A stretch of 64,000 nt of DNA from Acerihabitans arboris (GTDB taxonomy: Bacteria > Pseudomonadota > Gammaproteobacteria > Enterobacterales > Enterobacteriaceae): positions 62,001-126,000 of the forward strand of contig NZ_WUBS01000002.1 of assembly GCF_010131535.1 (NCBI RefSeq), given 5' to 3'. The translations under genes and the position numbers were made by a program. How positions within the stretch are numbered: position 1 is the first letter of the stretch; the number at the start of each line of letters is the position of its first letter. A model generated the notes under the pieces. That model was not told the DNA's origin and did not search any database. It worked only from the letters and a program-made list of their open reading frames with translations. Shown piece by piece: positions 25,435-34,476 of the stretch.

Positions 25435-27033
25435 ATGGATTTCAAGAAAACCTGTCTCGTCGTGCTTATGGGCGCGCTATTGCCGGCCGGCGGCGCGCTG
25501 GCCGCCGACCACAGCGTTTTGGTCTACTGTTCGGAGGCCTCGCCGGAGTCGTTTAATCCGCAAATCGCCAGCTCGGGCCCATCGTTTGTCGCCAGTTCAC
25601 AGGTGCTGTATAACCGCCTGGTGACCTTCAGGGAAAGCGATAACCTGCCGATTCCCTCCCTGGCCGCCGACTGGAAAATCAGTCCCGACGGTAAAACCTA
25701 TACCTTTACTTTACGCCAGGGGGTCAAGTTCAACAGCAATAAATATTTTACCCCCACCCGTGACTTTAACGCCGATGACGTCATATTCTCCGTGCTGCGC
25801 CAGAAAGACGACCACCACCCCTATCATAACGTGTCCCGGGCCGCCTATGAGTATTTTAACGACATCGGCCTCGGTTCGCTTATTCATGAGGTCAAAAAAC
25901 TGGATGACCGGCATGTCCAGTTTACCCTGAGCAAACCCGACGCCACTTTCCTGGCCGACTGGGGCATGGACTTTACCTCGATACTTTCCGCCGAGTACGC
26001 CGACGCCATGTTGAAAGCCGGCACGCCGGAGCGGGTCGACACCGACCCGATCGGCACCGGTCCTTATAACCTGAAAGAATATAAAGTCGACTCGCTGATC
26101 CGCTATGAGGCCAATCCGCATTACTGGCAGGGCGAGGTGCCCACTAAGCGCCTGATATTTTCCATTACCCCCAATGTGACCACGCGGCTGGCCAAGCTGG
26201 AGAAAAACGAATGCCAGATTATTTCCGCGCCCAATCCGGTCAATTTTGATGAGATCAAGAGCAATAAAGATTTGACGCTGTACAGCGTGGACGGCTTGAA
26301 CGTCGGTTACCTGGCGTTTAATACCGGCAAAAAACCGTTCGACAATCTATTGGTGCGCCAGGCGTTGAACTACGCGGTGGATAAAAAGGCCATTGTCGCC
26401 GCGGTATTTCTCGGCTCCGGCTCGGTGGCGAAATCACCCATTCCACCCAATATGCTCGGATTCGATAAAGATCTCGCCGATTATCCCCATGACCCGGCCA
26501 AGGCCAGGGCATTGCTGAAGCAGGCGGGGTTTGAGCAGGGTTTTACCACGGATTTATGGTCGATGCCGGTGCAACGACCTTATAACCCCAACTCCCGCCG
26601 CATAGCGGAAATTATCCAAAGCGATTGGGCGAAAGTCGGTGTCACCGCGAAAATAGTGACCTACGAATGGGGTGAATACCTCGCGGGCATCCGCAAGGGT
26701 GAACATGCTTCCGCGCTATTTGGCTGGATGTCGGATAACGGCGACCCGGACAATTTCGCCAATGTCCTGCTGGGCTGCGGCAGTATCAAAAGCGGATCCA
26801 ACGCGGCGTTCTGGTGTGATAAGCGTTATGACTCGTTAATCCAGCAGGCCAAGGCGATCGGCGATCCGGCGCAACGCGCAGCGCTGTATAAACAAGCACA
26901 GGCCGTGTTCCATGAACAGGCTCCCTGGGTGCCGCTGGCAAACGGGAAAACCTTTTATGCCACGCGCAGCAACGTCAGCGGCTATAGCGTCAGTCTTAAC
27001 GGCAGTGATTTTTCAAAAGCCAAGCTGGACTGA
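25435..27033 (+). CDS. DppA-like peptide-binding protein, orphan
   Basis: A 532-residue extracytoplasmic solute-binding protein family 5 member. It has a Sec signal ending at LPAGGALAA, then LVYCSEASPESFNPQ and GTGPYNLKEYK, which resemble DppA. DppA binds dipeptides and haem and feeds DppBCDF. No permease or ATPase genes follow, so it must work with a transporter elsewhere or serve as an alternative binding subunit. AAGG lies 10 bases before the ATG. The upstream 232 bases contain no other gene. Confidence 0.85.
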   Translation: MDFKKTCLVVLMGALLPAGGALAADHSVLVYCSEASPESFNPQIASSGPSFVASSQVLYNRLVTFRESDNLPIPSLAADWKISPDGKTYTFTLRQGVKFNSNKYFTPTRDFNADDVIFSVLRQKDDHHPYHNVSRAAYEYFNDIGLGSLIHEVKKLDDRHVQFTLSKPDATFLADWGMDFTSILSAEYADAMLKAGTPERVDTDPIGTGPYNLKEYKVDSLIRYEANPHYWQGEVPTKRLIFSITPNVTTRLAKLEKNECQIISAPNPVNFDEIKSNKDLTLYSVDGLNVGYLAFNTGKKPFDNLLVRQALNYAVDKKAIVAAVFLGSGSVAKSPIPPNMLGFDKDLADYPHDPAKARALLKQAGFEQGFTTDLWSMPVQRPYNPNSRRIAEIIQSDWAKVGVTAKIVTYEWGEYLAGIRKGEHASALFGWMSDNGDPDNFANVLLGCGSIKSGSNAAFWCDKRYDSLIQQAKAIGDPAQRAALYKQAQAVFHEQAPWVPLANGKTFYATRSNVSGYSVSLNGSDFSKAKLD

Positions 27034-27126
27034 ATACGGCGGGACGCGCGGCCAGCCCACTGGCCGCGCAACCATTGAAGGCATATCGCGCAGGCATCCA
27101 TCCCGGCGGCGAACGGGTGTCTCATT

Positions 27127-28080
27127 TCATCGGGAAAAAGGTCCGGCATCGCGTATCGCGGCAATGTGCGCTGGCCCGATGCCGCAGCAGCCGCCGACCA
27201 GGGTGGCGCCCTGCCCCACCCAGCGGCGGATCCATTTAAGGTAGTTGTCCGGGTCAAGATCGTCCCTCAGGCGCGAAAGGCCGGCATAGGGTTCATCGGA
27301 GGGCGGCTCGGGCATAAAGGCGTTGGCATAAACGCCCAGCGCCGCGGCGGGGGTCGCCGAGGCGTCGATGATACGCCGGGCGGCTACGATTGCCTCGCCC
27401 ATCGCCTCGGGCTGGCTGCAGTTAAACAGTATCCCGGCGGCGCCCGCCAGCAGCGTGGCGGCCGCGGCGGCCGCCACCGGCTCGCCCGATCGCAGCTCCG
27501 GCGGGCCGGCGCGTCCGGCCTCATCCTTGAGGGTATACGCGACAAACACCGGCAGATCGCTGGCGCGCCTGACCGTCTCCAGCGCCGTCAGCGCCTCAAG
27601 CGTCGAACTCTGGGTCTCGATCAGCCAAAAGTCGATCCAGGGCGCCAATCCCGTCACCAGGGGTGCCAGTATTTCACCGGCGCGGGCGGGAATAAACTTC
27701 TCCGGCCGGTAGCTTTCGAACGGCGGCGGCAGCGAGCCGGCCACCCGCACGGGAGATAACGGGTGGGCGGCGCCGGCCCGGTCAGCCGCGCCGCGCGCCA
27801 GCTGCCCCGCCAGTCCGGCCAACGACCGGGCCTGCAGGCGAAAACGCGCCTCCCCCAGCATGTGCGGCACCAGCCCGAACGTATTGGTGGTCAGCACCTG
27901 CGCGCCGCTATCGGCATAGATTTGATGCGCGCGCGTGACATACTCCGGCGCCTCGATCAGCGCCAGCGCCGACCATTCGGGCAGGCGAAACGGCGCGCCC
28001 AGTTGCTCAAGCAAACGCCCCATGCCGCCGTCCAGAATGGTGATGCCGTCGCGGGCGGCCTTATTCGCGGCGTTGCTCAT
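27127..28080 (-). CDS. mmuM: Homocysteine S-methyltransferase
   Basis: A 317-residue zinc enzyme that transfers a methyl group from S-methylmethionine (or S-adenosylmethionine) to homocysteine, making methionine. The N-terminal ILDGGMGRLLEQLGAPF and the zinc cysteines FNCSQPEA and LVGGCCGIGPAHI are as in MmuM. The frame is open to 28296, but the family start is MSNAANKAARDG (ATG 28080). It lies directly behind an amino-acid ABC permease and binding protein on the same strand, so S-methylmethionine or a related thioether/sulfonium compound may be the imported substrate. E. coli instead pairs mmuM with the permease MmuP. Confidence 0.88.
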   Translation of the reverse strand: MSNAANKAARDGITILDGGMGRLLEQLGAPFRLPEWSALALIEAPEYVTRAHQIYADSGAQVLTTNTFGLVPHMLGEARFRLQARSLAGLAGQLARGAADRAGAAHPLSPVRVAGSLPPPFESYRPEKFIPARAGEILAPLVTGLAPWIDFWLIETQSSTLEALTALETVRRASDLPVFVAYTLKDEAGRAGPPELRSGEPVAAAAAATLLAGAAGILFNCSQPEAMGEAIVAARRIIDASATPAAALGVYANAFMPEPPSDEPYAGLSRLRDDLDPDNYLKWIRRWVGQGATLVGGCCGIGPAHIAAIRDAGPFSR

Positions 28081-28121
28081 GATTTCCGGTTCCTCAATAT
28101 GATGACCCGCGGACCGCGGGG

Positions 28122-28979
28122 TTAACGGGGCGAGCCAAGCCGTTGGTAACCCTGGCCGAAATGGCGCTCCAGCCGCCCCTGGAATAGCTCGAGCACTATG
28201 GACATCAGCCAGTAGATGGCCGCCGCGGTGGTCAGCATTTCCATATAATGATAGGTGCTGCGGCCATAGGATTGCGCCAGGAAATTCAGCTCCCATAAGC
28301 CCATCAACGACACCAGCGACGAGTCTTTAAGCATGGAGATAAACAGCGACCCCACCGGCGGCACGATAATACGCAGCGCCTGGGGCGCAATAATATGGGT
28401 GATAATCACCCCGCGCGGCAATCCGAGCGCCATGGCGGCCTCGGTCTGCCCGCGCGGGATGGCTATCACGCCGCCGCGCAGGGTTTCGGCCAGGTAGGCG
28501 CCATAGTTAAGCGAGAGGGCGATAATGCCGGAGCTGAAGGCGCCCAGCACGATACCCGCCTGCGGCAGGGCCAGATAGATAATCAATACCTGCACCAGCA
28601 GCGGGGTGCCGCGAAACAGCGATATGTAAAACGTCGCGCAGCCGAAGGCGACGGCGCTGGATGACAAACGGCCGGCGGCGGTAATAACGCCCAGCACCGT
28701 GCAAAACAGCATGGCCAGGGCGGTGATAACCAGGGTCAGGACCGCGCCCTGTATAAAGCCGTCCGGCGACAGCCGCAGGCCGAGCATAAACGGCAGCTTT
28801 TGCCCGATCAGCGCAAAATCCAGATCCATGCGGGAAAACAGTCCCAGCAGCAGTGCCAGCAATAGCGCCCAGGTCATTATCGTTCGCAACCGAAACCCGG
28901 CGTTACCCTGCCCCGATGCCATGGCGCCCGCGGGGACCGGCGCGGGATTTTCCATGCCGGCGGCGGATGGCCGCGGCAT
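28122..28979 (-). CDS. Polar amino-acid ABC transporter permease
   Basis: A 285-residue HisM/YxeN-like permease. The conserved EAA loop reads EAAMALGLPRGVIITHIIAPQALRIIVPP, and GTPLLVQVLIIYLALP and LKDSSLVSLMGLWEL are typical of this class. It has a longer polar N-terminus than usual before the first helix. ATG 28979 overlaps the stop of the binding protein by one base (TGATG). The third component, the ATPase, is not in this operon; mmuM follows instead. Confidence 0.87.
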   Translation of the reverse strand: MPRPSAAGMENPAPVPAGAMASGQGNAGFRLRTIMTWALLLALLLGLFSRMDLDFALIGQKLPFMLGLRLSPDGFIQGAVLTLVITALAMLFCTVLGVITAAGRLSSSAVAFGCATFYISLFRGTPLLVQVLIIYLALPQAGIVLGAFSSGIIALSLNYGAYLAETLRGGVIAIPRGQTEAAMALGLPRGVIITHIIAPQALRIIVPPVGSLFISMLKDSSLVSLMGLWELNFLAQSYGRSTYHYMEMLTTAAAIYWLMSIVLELFQGRLERHFGQGYQRLGSPR

Positions 28980-29803
28980 CACTGCGGTATCCGGGTAATA
29001 TCTTCCCCCAGCCAGCGCCTGGAGATTTGCGCCAGCGTCCCGTCGGCGCGTAATGCGTTCACCGTATCCGCCACGACCTGATCCCATTGCGCGTCCCCTT
29101 TATCGGTGGCCACCCAATTCGGCTCGGCATACAGCTCGCCGGCGATACGGAAACGATCGCTTTTGGCGATGCGAGCATTGGCGGTGGCCAGATCGGACAC
29201 CACCGCATCCAGGCGGGCGCCGGCCCCCAGGGCCAGGTTCTGGAACGCGACGGTTTCATCCGTCGGCACCACCTGCACGTGATCAAAAGGGAATACTATG
29301 GGCTTGGCACCGGGGATCACCAGGCTTTTATTCAGGTAGTTTTCATAGGTGGAACCGATACCGACACCCACCTTTTTATTACTGAGATCGGCGGCGGCTT
29401 TAATATTTTTCTCATCTTTATTCACCACCAACACCGCCGGTGAACTGTAATAGGGCGCCGGGAAATTAAGCACTTTGGCCCGTTCGGCATTGGGGGTCAT
29501 GGAGCAGATGCACACATCCCAGCGTCCCCGCCATTTGCCGCCGACGATGGTTTCCCATCCCGGCGCGGACAGCTCCAGCCTGACCCCCAGTTTTTGCGCC
29601 ACCGCCCTGGCCACATCCACGTCGAACCCGGCCAGCTGGTTATTGTCATCGATAAAACCAAACGGCGGATAGTCGTTCACCAGCACGTCGCGCAGTACCT
29701 TGGTCTGGTTTACCCGGTCAAGGGTGGCGCCGGCAAATACCGCGGGTGACGCGGCGAGTGAACACAGCGTTAATAGCATAAGGGCGTTAAACAAGCGCGG
29801 CAT
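28979..29803 (-). CDS. Amino-acid ABC transporter substrate-binding protein
   Basis: A 274-residue family 3 binding protein. A Sec signal (MPRLFNALMLLTLCSLAASPAVFA) is followed by LVNDYPPFGFIDDNNQLAGFDVDVARAVAQKLGV and a ligand Asp/Arg region WDVCICSMTPNAERAKV. The family binds polar amino acids, cystine, opines or sulfur amino acids. It is upstream of and coupled to the permease and mmuM, so a methionine derivative is a reasonable but unproven ligand. ATG 29803 was preferred to 29839 because it gives a normal signal peptide. Confidence 0.87.
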   Translation of the reverse strand: MPRLFNALMLLTLCSLAASPAVFAGATLDRVNQTKVLRDVLVNDYPPFGFIDDNNQLAGFDVDVARAVAQKLGVRLELSAPGWETIVGGKWRGRWDVCICSMTPNAERAKVLNFPAPYYSSPAVLVVNKDEKNIKAAADLSNKKVGVGIGSTYENYLNKSLVIPGAKPIVFPFDHVQVVPTDETVAFQNLALGAGARLDAVVSDLATANARIAKSDRFRIAGELYAEPNWVATDKGDAQWDQVVADTVNALRADGTLAQISRRWLGEDITRIPQ

Positions 29804-29955
29804 TATTTTTTCCCGATCGGCCAAGAGATTGAATCCCATCAGATCACTCTACAGAACGGTTGGAATTTGCCAAAGATCATCGCGGCATAACTTATTTATT
29901 TTTCGGCTAACGCCTTGAGCGTCGGGGCGGCCCCGCCCCGCTTACCGGTAGGGGG

Positions 29956-30921
29956 TTATTTGTCCTGCGACCAGCGCGCCTGGTTGACATCGATTTTTAC
30001 CGGGATCAGGCCGATGCCGGTAAAGGTATCGGCCAGCGTTTGCTGCCGGCGGAAAACATCGTCATCCATGCGCTCGGTGCCAAACGGCATCCGCGCCAGC
30101 GCCCGCAGCCATATCGGCTGCGGCAGGCCGGTACTTTTGGACAGGGCCTGCGCCACCTCGTCATGATGATCGTTGGCCCAGGCGCTCAGCTGGGCCAGCT
30201 GTTCGATAACCAATTCGGCGATGTCGGGATAGTGCTCGGCAAACCGCCGGCTGGCAAGATAGAAAGTATAATGCGGTACGAGGCCTTCGGCGTCCTGGAT
30301 CCGGCGCGCGCCGGCGTTGGTTTCAACCTCGGCGTAAAACGGGTCCCAAATCACCCAGGCATCGATGCTGCCGCGCTGGAACGCCGCCCGCGCATCGCTG
30401 GGCGTCAGGTAGACGGGGGTGATATCGGTATAGGCCAGGCCGGCCTGTTTCAAGGCTTCGACCAGCAGGTAATTCACGTCGGAGCCTTTGTTGAGGGCCA
30501 CCCGCTTGCCTTTAAGATCCGCCACGCTGCGCACCGCCGACGCTTCCGGCACCAGGATCGCCTCGGTTTTCGGGTTGGGGATATTGTGCGCCAGGTAAAT
30601 CAAATCAGCCTTGGCCGCCTGGGCGAAGGCCGGCGGCGCATCCCCGGTGGCGGCCAGATCGATACTGCCGACGTTAAGGCCCTCGAGCATTTGCGGACCG
30701 GCGGTAAATTCAATCCAGCGGGTGGCGATACCCTGTTTTTTCAGCGCCTCGTCCAGCGTGCCGCGGGCTTTGAGCAACGCCAGGATGTTGGCTTTCTGAA
30801 AGCCGATATTCAGCTGTTTCAGGGGTTGTCCATCGGCCTGCGCCTGGCTGAATACGCCGATGGCCGCCAAAACAACCGCCAGGCGCAGGACGCGTCGCGC
30901 CAAAGAATAGCCAGAAGTCAT
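29956..30921 (-). CDS. ssuA: Aliphatic sulfonate ABC transporter substrate-binding protein
   Basis: A 321-residue SsuA-family protein with a Sec signal (ending near FSQAQA). Features are LNIGFQKANILALLKARGTLDEAL, the GPQMLEGLNVGSIDLAATGDAPPAFAQAA stretch by sections, and VALNKGSDVNYLL with SIDAWVIWDPF. SsuA delivers alkanesulfonates to SsuBC under sulfate limitation. SsuB/C genes are not adjacent; ssuD lies 16 kb away. The C-terminal domain of the sigma54 regulator at 48061-50019 is clearly homologous to this protein (shared DLKGKR, NKGS-V-YLL, DAW--WDP). Confidence 0.88.
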   Translation of the reverse strand: MTSGYSLARRVLRLAVVLAAIGVFSQAQADGQPLKQLNIGFQKANILALLKARGTLDEALKKQGIATRWIEFTAGPQMLEGLNVGSIDLAATGDAPPAFAQAAKADLIYLAHNIPNPKTEAILVPEASAVRSVADLKGKRVALNKGSDVNYLLVEALKQAGLAYTDITPVYLTPSDARAAFQRGSIDAWVIWDPFYAEVETNAGARRIQDAEGLVPHYTFYLASRRFAEHYPDIAELVIEQLAQLSAWANDHHDEVAQALSKSTGLPQPIWLRALARMPFGTERMDDDVFRRQQTLADTFTGIGLIPVKIDVNQARWSQDK

Positions 30922-31028
30922 AAAACCCGCCTGTTATCAGATGTTGGAATGCCGAAGCAATAAGTCCCAACATATAGGCCGGGTAAAATCCTGTGAAATA
31001 AAAATAATCCCTAGACTTAGCAATAAAT

Positions 31029-31808
31029 ATGCTTACGGCCGGGGATTCCCTGGGCGCGGGGTCGTGCCGGATCTGCGCAGCAGGGTGGCGCGGCGCCGGC
31101 GCGCCGGGGGGCGTGAGCGTGATTTCCGGCGGCCACAACGCCCCCGATTTGCCGGTGGGTGAATTCGGCACCCGCTCCGGGCCGTTACATGCCAATGTCG
31201 ATCGCTTCGAAATCCTGATTAACGGTAAAGGCGCCCATGCCGCCCGTCCCGAAGAGGGCGTTGACGGCATTGTGCTGGCCGCCCACATCATCACGGCGCT
31301 GCAAACCCTGCCCAGCCGGGGTTTCAGCGCGCTGGAGTCGGTGGTGCTGAGCGTCACGCGCATCACCGGCGACAATACCTGGAACGTGCTGCCGGAGCAA
31401 GTTGAGCTGGAGGGCACGGTGCGTACCCACAATACGGAAATCCGCGCCCTGGTGCCCGAAAAAATAACCCGGCTGATTGAACATATCGCCGCCGGCTTCG
31501 GCGCCCGGGCCGAGCTGCGCTGGCACGCCGGCCCGCCGGTGCTGGTCAACCACGCTGAATGGGCGGATTTCGCCAAGGACGTGGCCGCCAGGGAAGGGTA
31601 TCGGGTACATGACCAGCCGCCGCAGATGGGCGGGGAGGATTTCGCCTTTTATCTGCATCATCTGCCCGGGGCCTTCGTCAATATCGGCTCGGCCAGTCAA
31701 TTCGGCCTGCATCATCCGCGTTTTGATCCCTCGGAGTCGTTAATCGCCCCGGCGGCGCGCTATTTCACGCGCCTGGCGCAGGAAACGCTGCTTAAGCTTG
31801 CCCGGTAA
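31029..31808 (+). pseudogene. 5'-truncated M20 amidohydrolase (YxeP-like)
   Basis: The reading frame encodes the C-terminal two thirds of an M20D amidohydrolase: GGHNAPDLPVGEFGTRSGPL, KGAHAARPEEGVDGIV, TWNVLPEQVELEGTVRTHN, and MGGEDFAFYLHHLPGAFVNIG with HHPRF. The first ~130 residues, which hold several metal ligands, are missing; homology begins near 31060, and the ATG at 31029 has no Shine-Dalgarno. Relatives such as Bacillus subtilis YxeP deacetylate N-acetylated sulfur amino acids and lie with amino-acid ABC genes. It is divergent from ssuA. Confidence 0.7.
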
Positions 31809-31931
31809 ACCGACCTTTTAAACCGGGTCCCGCGCCACCAGCCTGATGACAATGACCCGCGCGTCGTGCCGCCGCCTTGATGACAAAACCGCCCGGCCAG
31901 CCGCGCGAATAACGCCGGCGGCCGGGCGACG

Positions 31932-33485
31932 TCAGGCCGGGTTTGGCGCCGTTGACAGCGGGTCGTTCCAGCCCCGCCGCGCCTCCAGCTGATAAGCCAG
32001 TCGTGTCAACGCGTGACGATCGACTTTGTTGGTGCCCGCCCACGGCAGCTCGGCCAGGAATGCGATGCGCCTGGGGTGCTGGTAGGCCGGGCCGTTATCC
32101 AGGGCATGCCGCTTTAACGCGTCGACGCTTAGCGTACTGTCGGGCTGCAATACCACAAACGCGACCGGCACCTGGCTGCGCTCCTCATCCGGCAACGGCA
32201 CCACGCAAACCTGACGCACCTGGGGATGGGTTTCGAGCGTTTTTTCCACCTCCACCGGGAAGATGTTTTCCCCGGAGCAGACAAACATATCGTCCGCCCG
32301 GCCGGTAAAATAAAAGAAACCCCGGGCATCGCGACGCATGACGTCGCCGCTGTAATACCAGCCGTCCCGGAACACCTGGGCGCTTTTGTCCGGCAGGCCG
32401 AGATACCCCGGCGTTACCGCCGGGTTGCGCATGCAAAGCACGCCTTCGTCAGCGTTCTCCCCCTCCACCAGCTTGACCTCCCCCGCCGCGAGCGGATACC
32501 CCAGCGCCAGGGGCGGCGTGGGCAGCCCGTCGGGATGAGGGCCGAACACCGCCGGTCCCGCCTCGGTAGTGCCATAACCGTGGGTGATGGCCGCATTGGG
32601 AAAGGCTCTCTGGATACGATTGAGCAGCGAGAGCGACATGGGGGCGGAACCCAGCATCAGGCGCTGTAGCGCGGAGAAATCGCGCCCGGCCAGCAAACGC
32701 GGATCGCGGACCAGACGGGCAAACATGGTCGGCACGGCGGTGACAATATTGACGCGGTAATCGGCCAGCGCGGCGGCATAGCGCTCGGCGTCAAAGGCCG
32801 GCAGAACCACCAGCAAGGCATTAACCGCAAACACCCGTTTGGTCAGGAACAGGCCGTTCATATGAAACAACGGCTGCGCCAGCAGATAACGGGCCTGCGG
32901 TCCGTCAGGCTCCACGCCGCCGCTGCGGGTGGCCTCCAGCGCCCACAGCTGCCCCCGGTGGGTCAGCGGCACGCCTTTTGGCCGGCCGGTGGAGCCGGAG
33001 GTGTAGAGGATCATCGCCAGCTCATCCGGCGCGGGTCGCACGGTGTCGAAGGCCTGCGGCCTGATACACCGGTGGAACCCCTCCCCGCCCCGATCGTCGA
33101 AGTTCACCAGGGGGAGCTTGCCTTGCAAAATTTTATAGCGCGCGTCGTCGACAAACGCCAGGCGGATGTTTGCATCCGCCAGCAGGTATTCCAGGGTATC
33201 GATCGGCACTTTGATATTGAGCGGCACCGCGACCAACCCCGCCCGCATAATGCCGAAATACGCGGCAATGTATTCCGTGCGGTTAAGCGAGGCGATGGCG
33301 ACGGTACTGCCCCGCGGCAGGCCAAGATCGCCCAGGTAGCGGGCGACGCCGCCGGCCAGCCCATCAATCTGCCGATGGCTCCAATGGCGCGGCCGGGCGG
33401 GATCGCTCAAATCAATCAGCGCGTCACGCTGTAAATCCGCGCTGCGGACGATCAGATCGCCCAGGTTGTGGTGATGAAACGGCAT
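31932..33485 (-). CDS. Acyl-CoA/aryl-CoA ligase (class I adenylate-forming)
   Basis: A 517-residue AMP-forming ligase. Motifs are the P-loop YTSGSTGRPKGVPLTH, GYGTTEAGP, GWYYSGDVMRRDARGFFYFTGRADDMF and the C-terminal catalytic Lys in GTNKVDRHAL. It activates a carboxylic acid to its CoA thioester through an acyl-AMP. ATG 33485 has AAGGAG upstream and is 10 bases after the ATPase gene, so it is the last gene of the long - strand operon from the VOC gene. The operon also has a thioesterase and an MDR reductase. Substrate unknown; medium-chain or aryl acid is possible. Confidence 0.85.
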   Translation of the reverse strand: MPFHHHNLGDLIVRSADLQRDALIDLSDPARPRHWSHRQIDGLAGGVARYLGDLGLPRGSTVAIASLNRTEYIAAYFGIMRAGLVAVPLNIKVPIDTLEYLLADANIRLAFVDDARYKILQGKLPLVNFDDRGGEGFHRCIRPQAFDTVRPAPDELAMILYTSGSTGRPKGVPLTHRGQLWALEATRSGGVEPDGPQARYLLAQPLFHMNGLFLTKRVFAVNALLVVLPAFDAERYAAALADYRVNIVTAVPTMFARLVRDPRLLAGRDFSALQRLMLGSAPMSLSLLNRIQRAFPNAAITHGYGTTEAGPAVFGPHPDGLPTPPLALGYPLAAGEVKLVEGENADEGVLCMRNPAVTPGYLGLPDKSAQVFRDGWYYSGDVMRRDARGFFYFTGRADDMFVCSGENIFPVEVEKTLETHPQVRQVCVVPLPDEERSQVPVAFVVLQPDSTLSVDALKRHALDNGPAYQHPRRIAFLAELPWAGTNKVDRHALTRLAYQLEARRGWNDPLSTAPNPA

Positions 33486-33495
33486 AGCTGCTCCT

Positions 33496-34476
33496 TTATA
33501 ACGCCGGTGGCGGTAATTGCGTGGCGTCGACATCAAATAAGGGGAAATGGCAGGCGACCTGTCGTTGGTCGCCGCCGCCACGCAGCGGCGGGCGCTCCAC
33601 CCGGCAGCGTTCCCCGGCGCGCGGACAGCGGGTATGGAACGGACAGCCGGGCGGCGGGGAAATGGGGCTGGGCAGTTCGCCCGTCAACAGGTTCCGGCCG
33701 CGCGCCGCGCGGGGATCCGCCACCGGCGCCGCCGCCAGCAGGGCAAAAGTATAGGGATGGGCGGGTTTGGCCCAGACCTGCCGCGTGGGGCCGCTTTCAA
33801 CGATGCGTCCCAGGTACATCACCAGCAGCCGGTCGGCGATATATTCCACCACGGAAAGATCGTGGGAAATAAACAGATAGGCCACGCCGGTGCGCTGCTG
33901 GATATCGCGCATCAGGTTTATCACCTGCGCCCGCACCGATACGTCCAGGGCGGAGACCGGCTCGTCGCAGATGATCACCTTCGGCTCCAGGATCAACGCC
34001 CGGGCAATGCCGATACGCTGGCGCTGGCCGCCGGAAAGCTCATGGGGATACCGGGAGGCCGCCGCCGCGGGCAGCCCCACCATCTCCAGCAATTCGCCTA
34101 CCCGCCAGCGGATGGCCGCGCCCGTCCAGCCGGCGACCTCCAGCGGCCGGCCGATGCTTTTACCCACGCTCTGGCGGGGATTCAGCGACCCCTGCGGATC
34201 CTGGAACATCATCTGGATATCGGCCCGGTAGGGTAATAATGCTTTACGCCCCAAATGGGTGATGTCGTTGCCGTTTATGTTTATGCGGCCGCCGGTACTG
34301 GGAATGAGCCGCATCACCGCCTTGCCGAGGGTGGATTTGCCGCAGCCCGACTCCCCCACCAGCCCGACGGTTTCGCCGGGGCTAAGCGCCAGGTCGACGC
34401 CGGCCAGGGCAAACACCCGTCCATCGCGGGTGGGATAACTCACCTGCAGGTTTTCCACGGTCAAAAAGGGTTTCAT
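33496..34476 (-). CDS. Oligopeptide/dipeptide-type ABC ATPase (DppF-like)
   Basis: A 326-residue ATPase with Walker A GESGCGKSTLGK, signature LSGGQRQRIGIARAL and Walker B VIICDEPVSALD, plus the C-terminal oligo/dipeptide extension with its clustered Cys (GCPFHTRCPRAGERCRVERPP), which binds an iron-sulfur cluster in Dpp/Opp systems. ATG 34476 overlaps the DppD-like stop as ATGA. It pairs with the second ATPase to power the permease pair. Confidence 0.9.
   Translation of the reverse strand: MKPFLTVENLQVSYPTRDGRVFALAGVDLALSPGETVGLVGESGCGKSTLGKAVMRLIPSTGGRININGNDITHLGRKALLPYRADIQMMFQDPQGSLNPRQSVGKSIGRPLEVAGWTGAAIRWRVGELLEMVGLPAAAASRYPHELSGGQRQRIGIARALILEPKVIICDEPVSALDVSVRAQVINLMRDIQQRTGVAYLFISHDLSVVEYIADRLLVMYLGRIVESGPTRQVWAKPAHPYTFALLAAAPVADPRAARGRNLLTGELPSPISPPPGCPFHTRCPRAGERCRVERPPLRGGGDQRQVACHFPLFDVDATQLPPPAL

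Noticed and set aside
30922-30990. Possible -24/-12 promoter upstream of ssuA
   Set aside because: The best candidate (TTGGGACTTATTGCT on the - strand) has the wrong GG-to-GC spacing by two bases, so it was not called.
31029-31808. Calling the M20 amidohydrolase an intact short gene
   Set aside because: The missing N-terminal third holds metal ligands of the catalytic domain and the ATG at 31029 has no ribosome-binding site.
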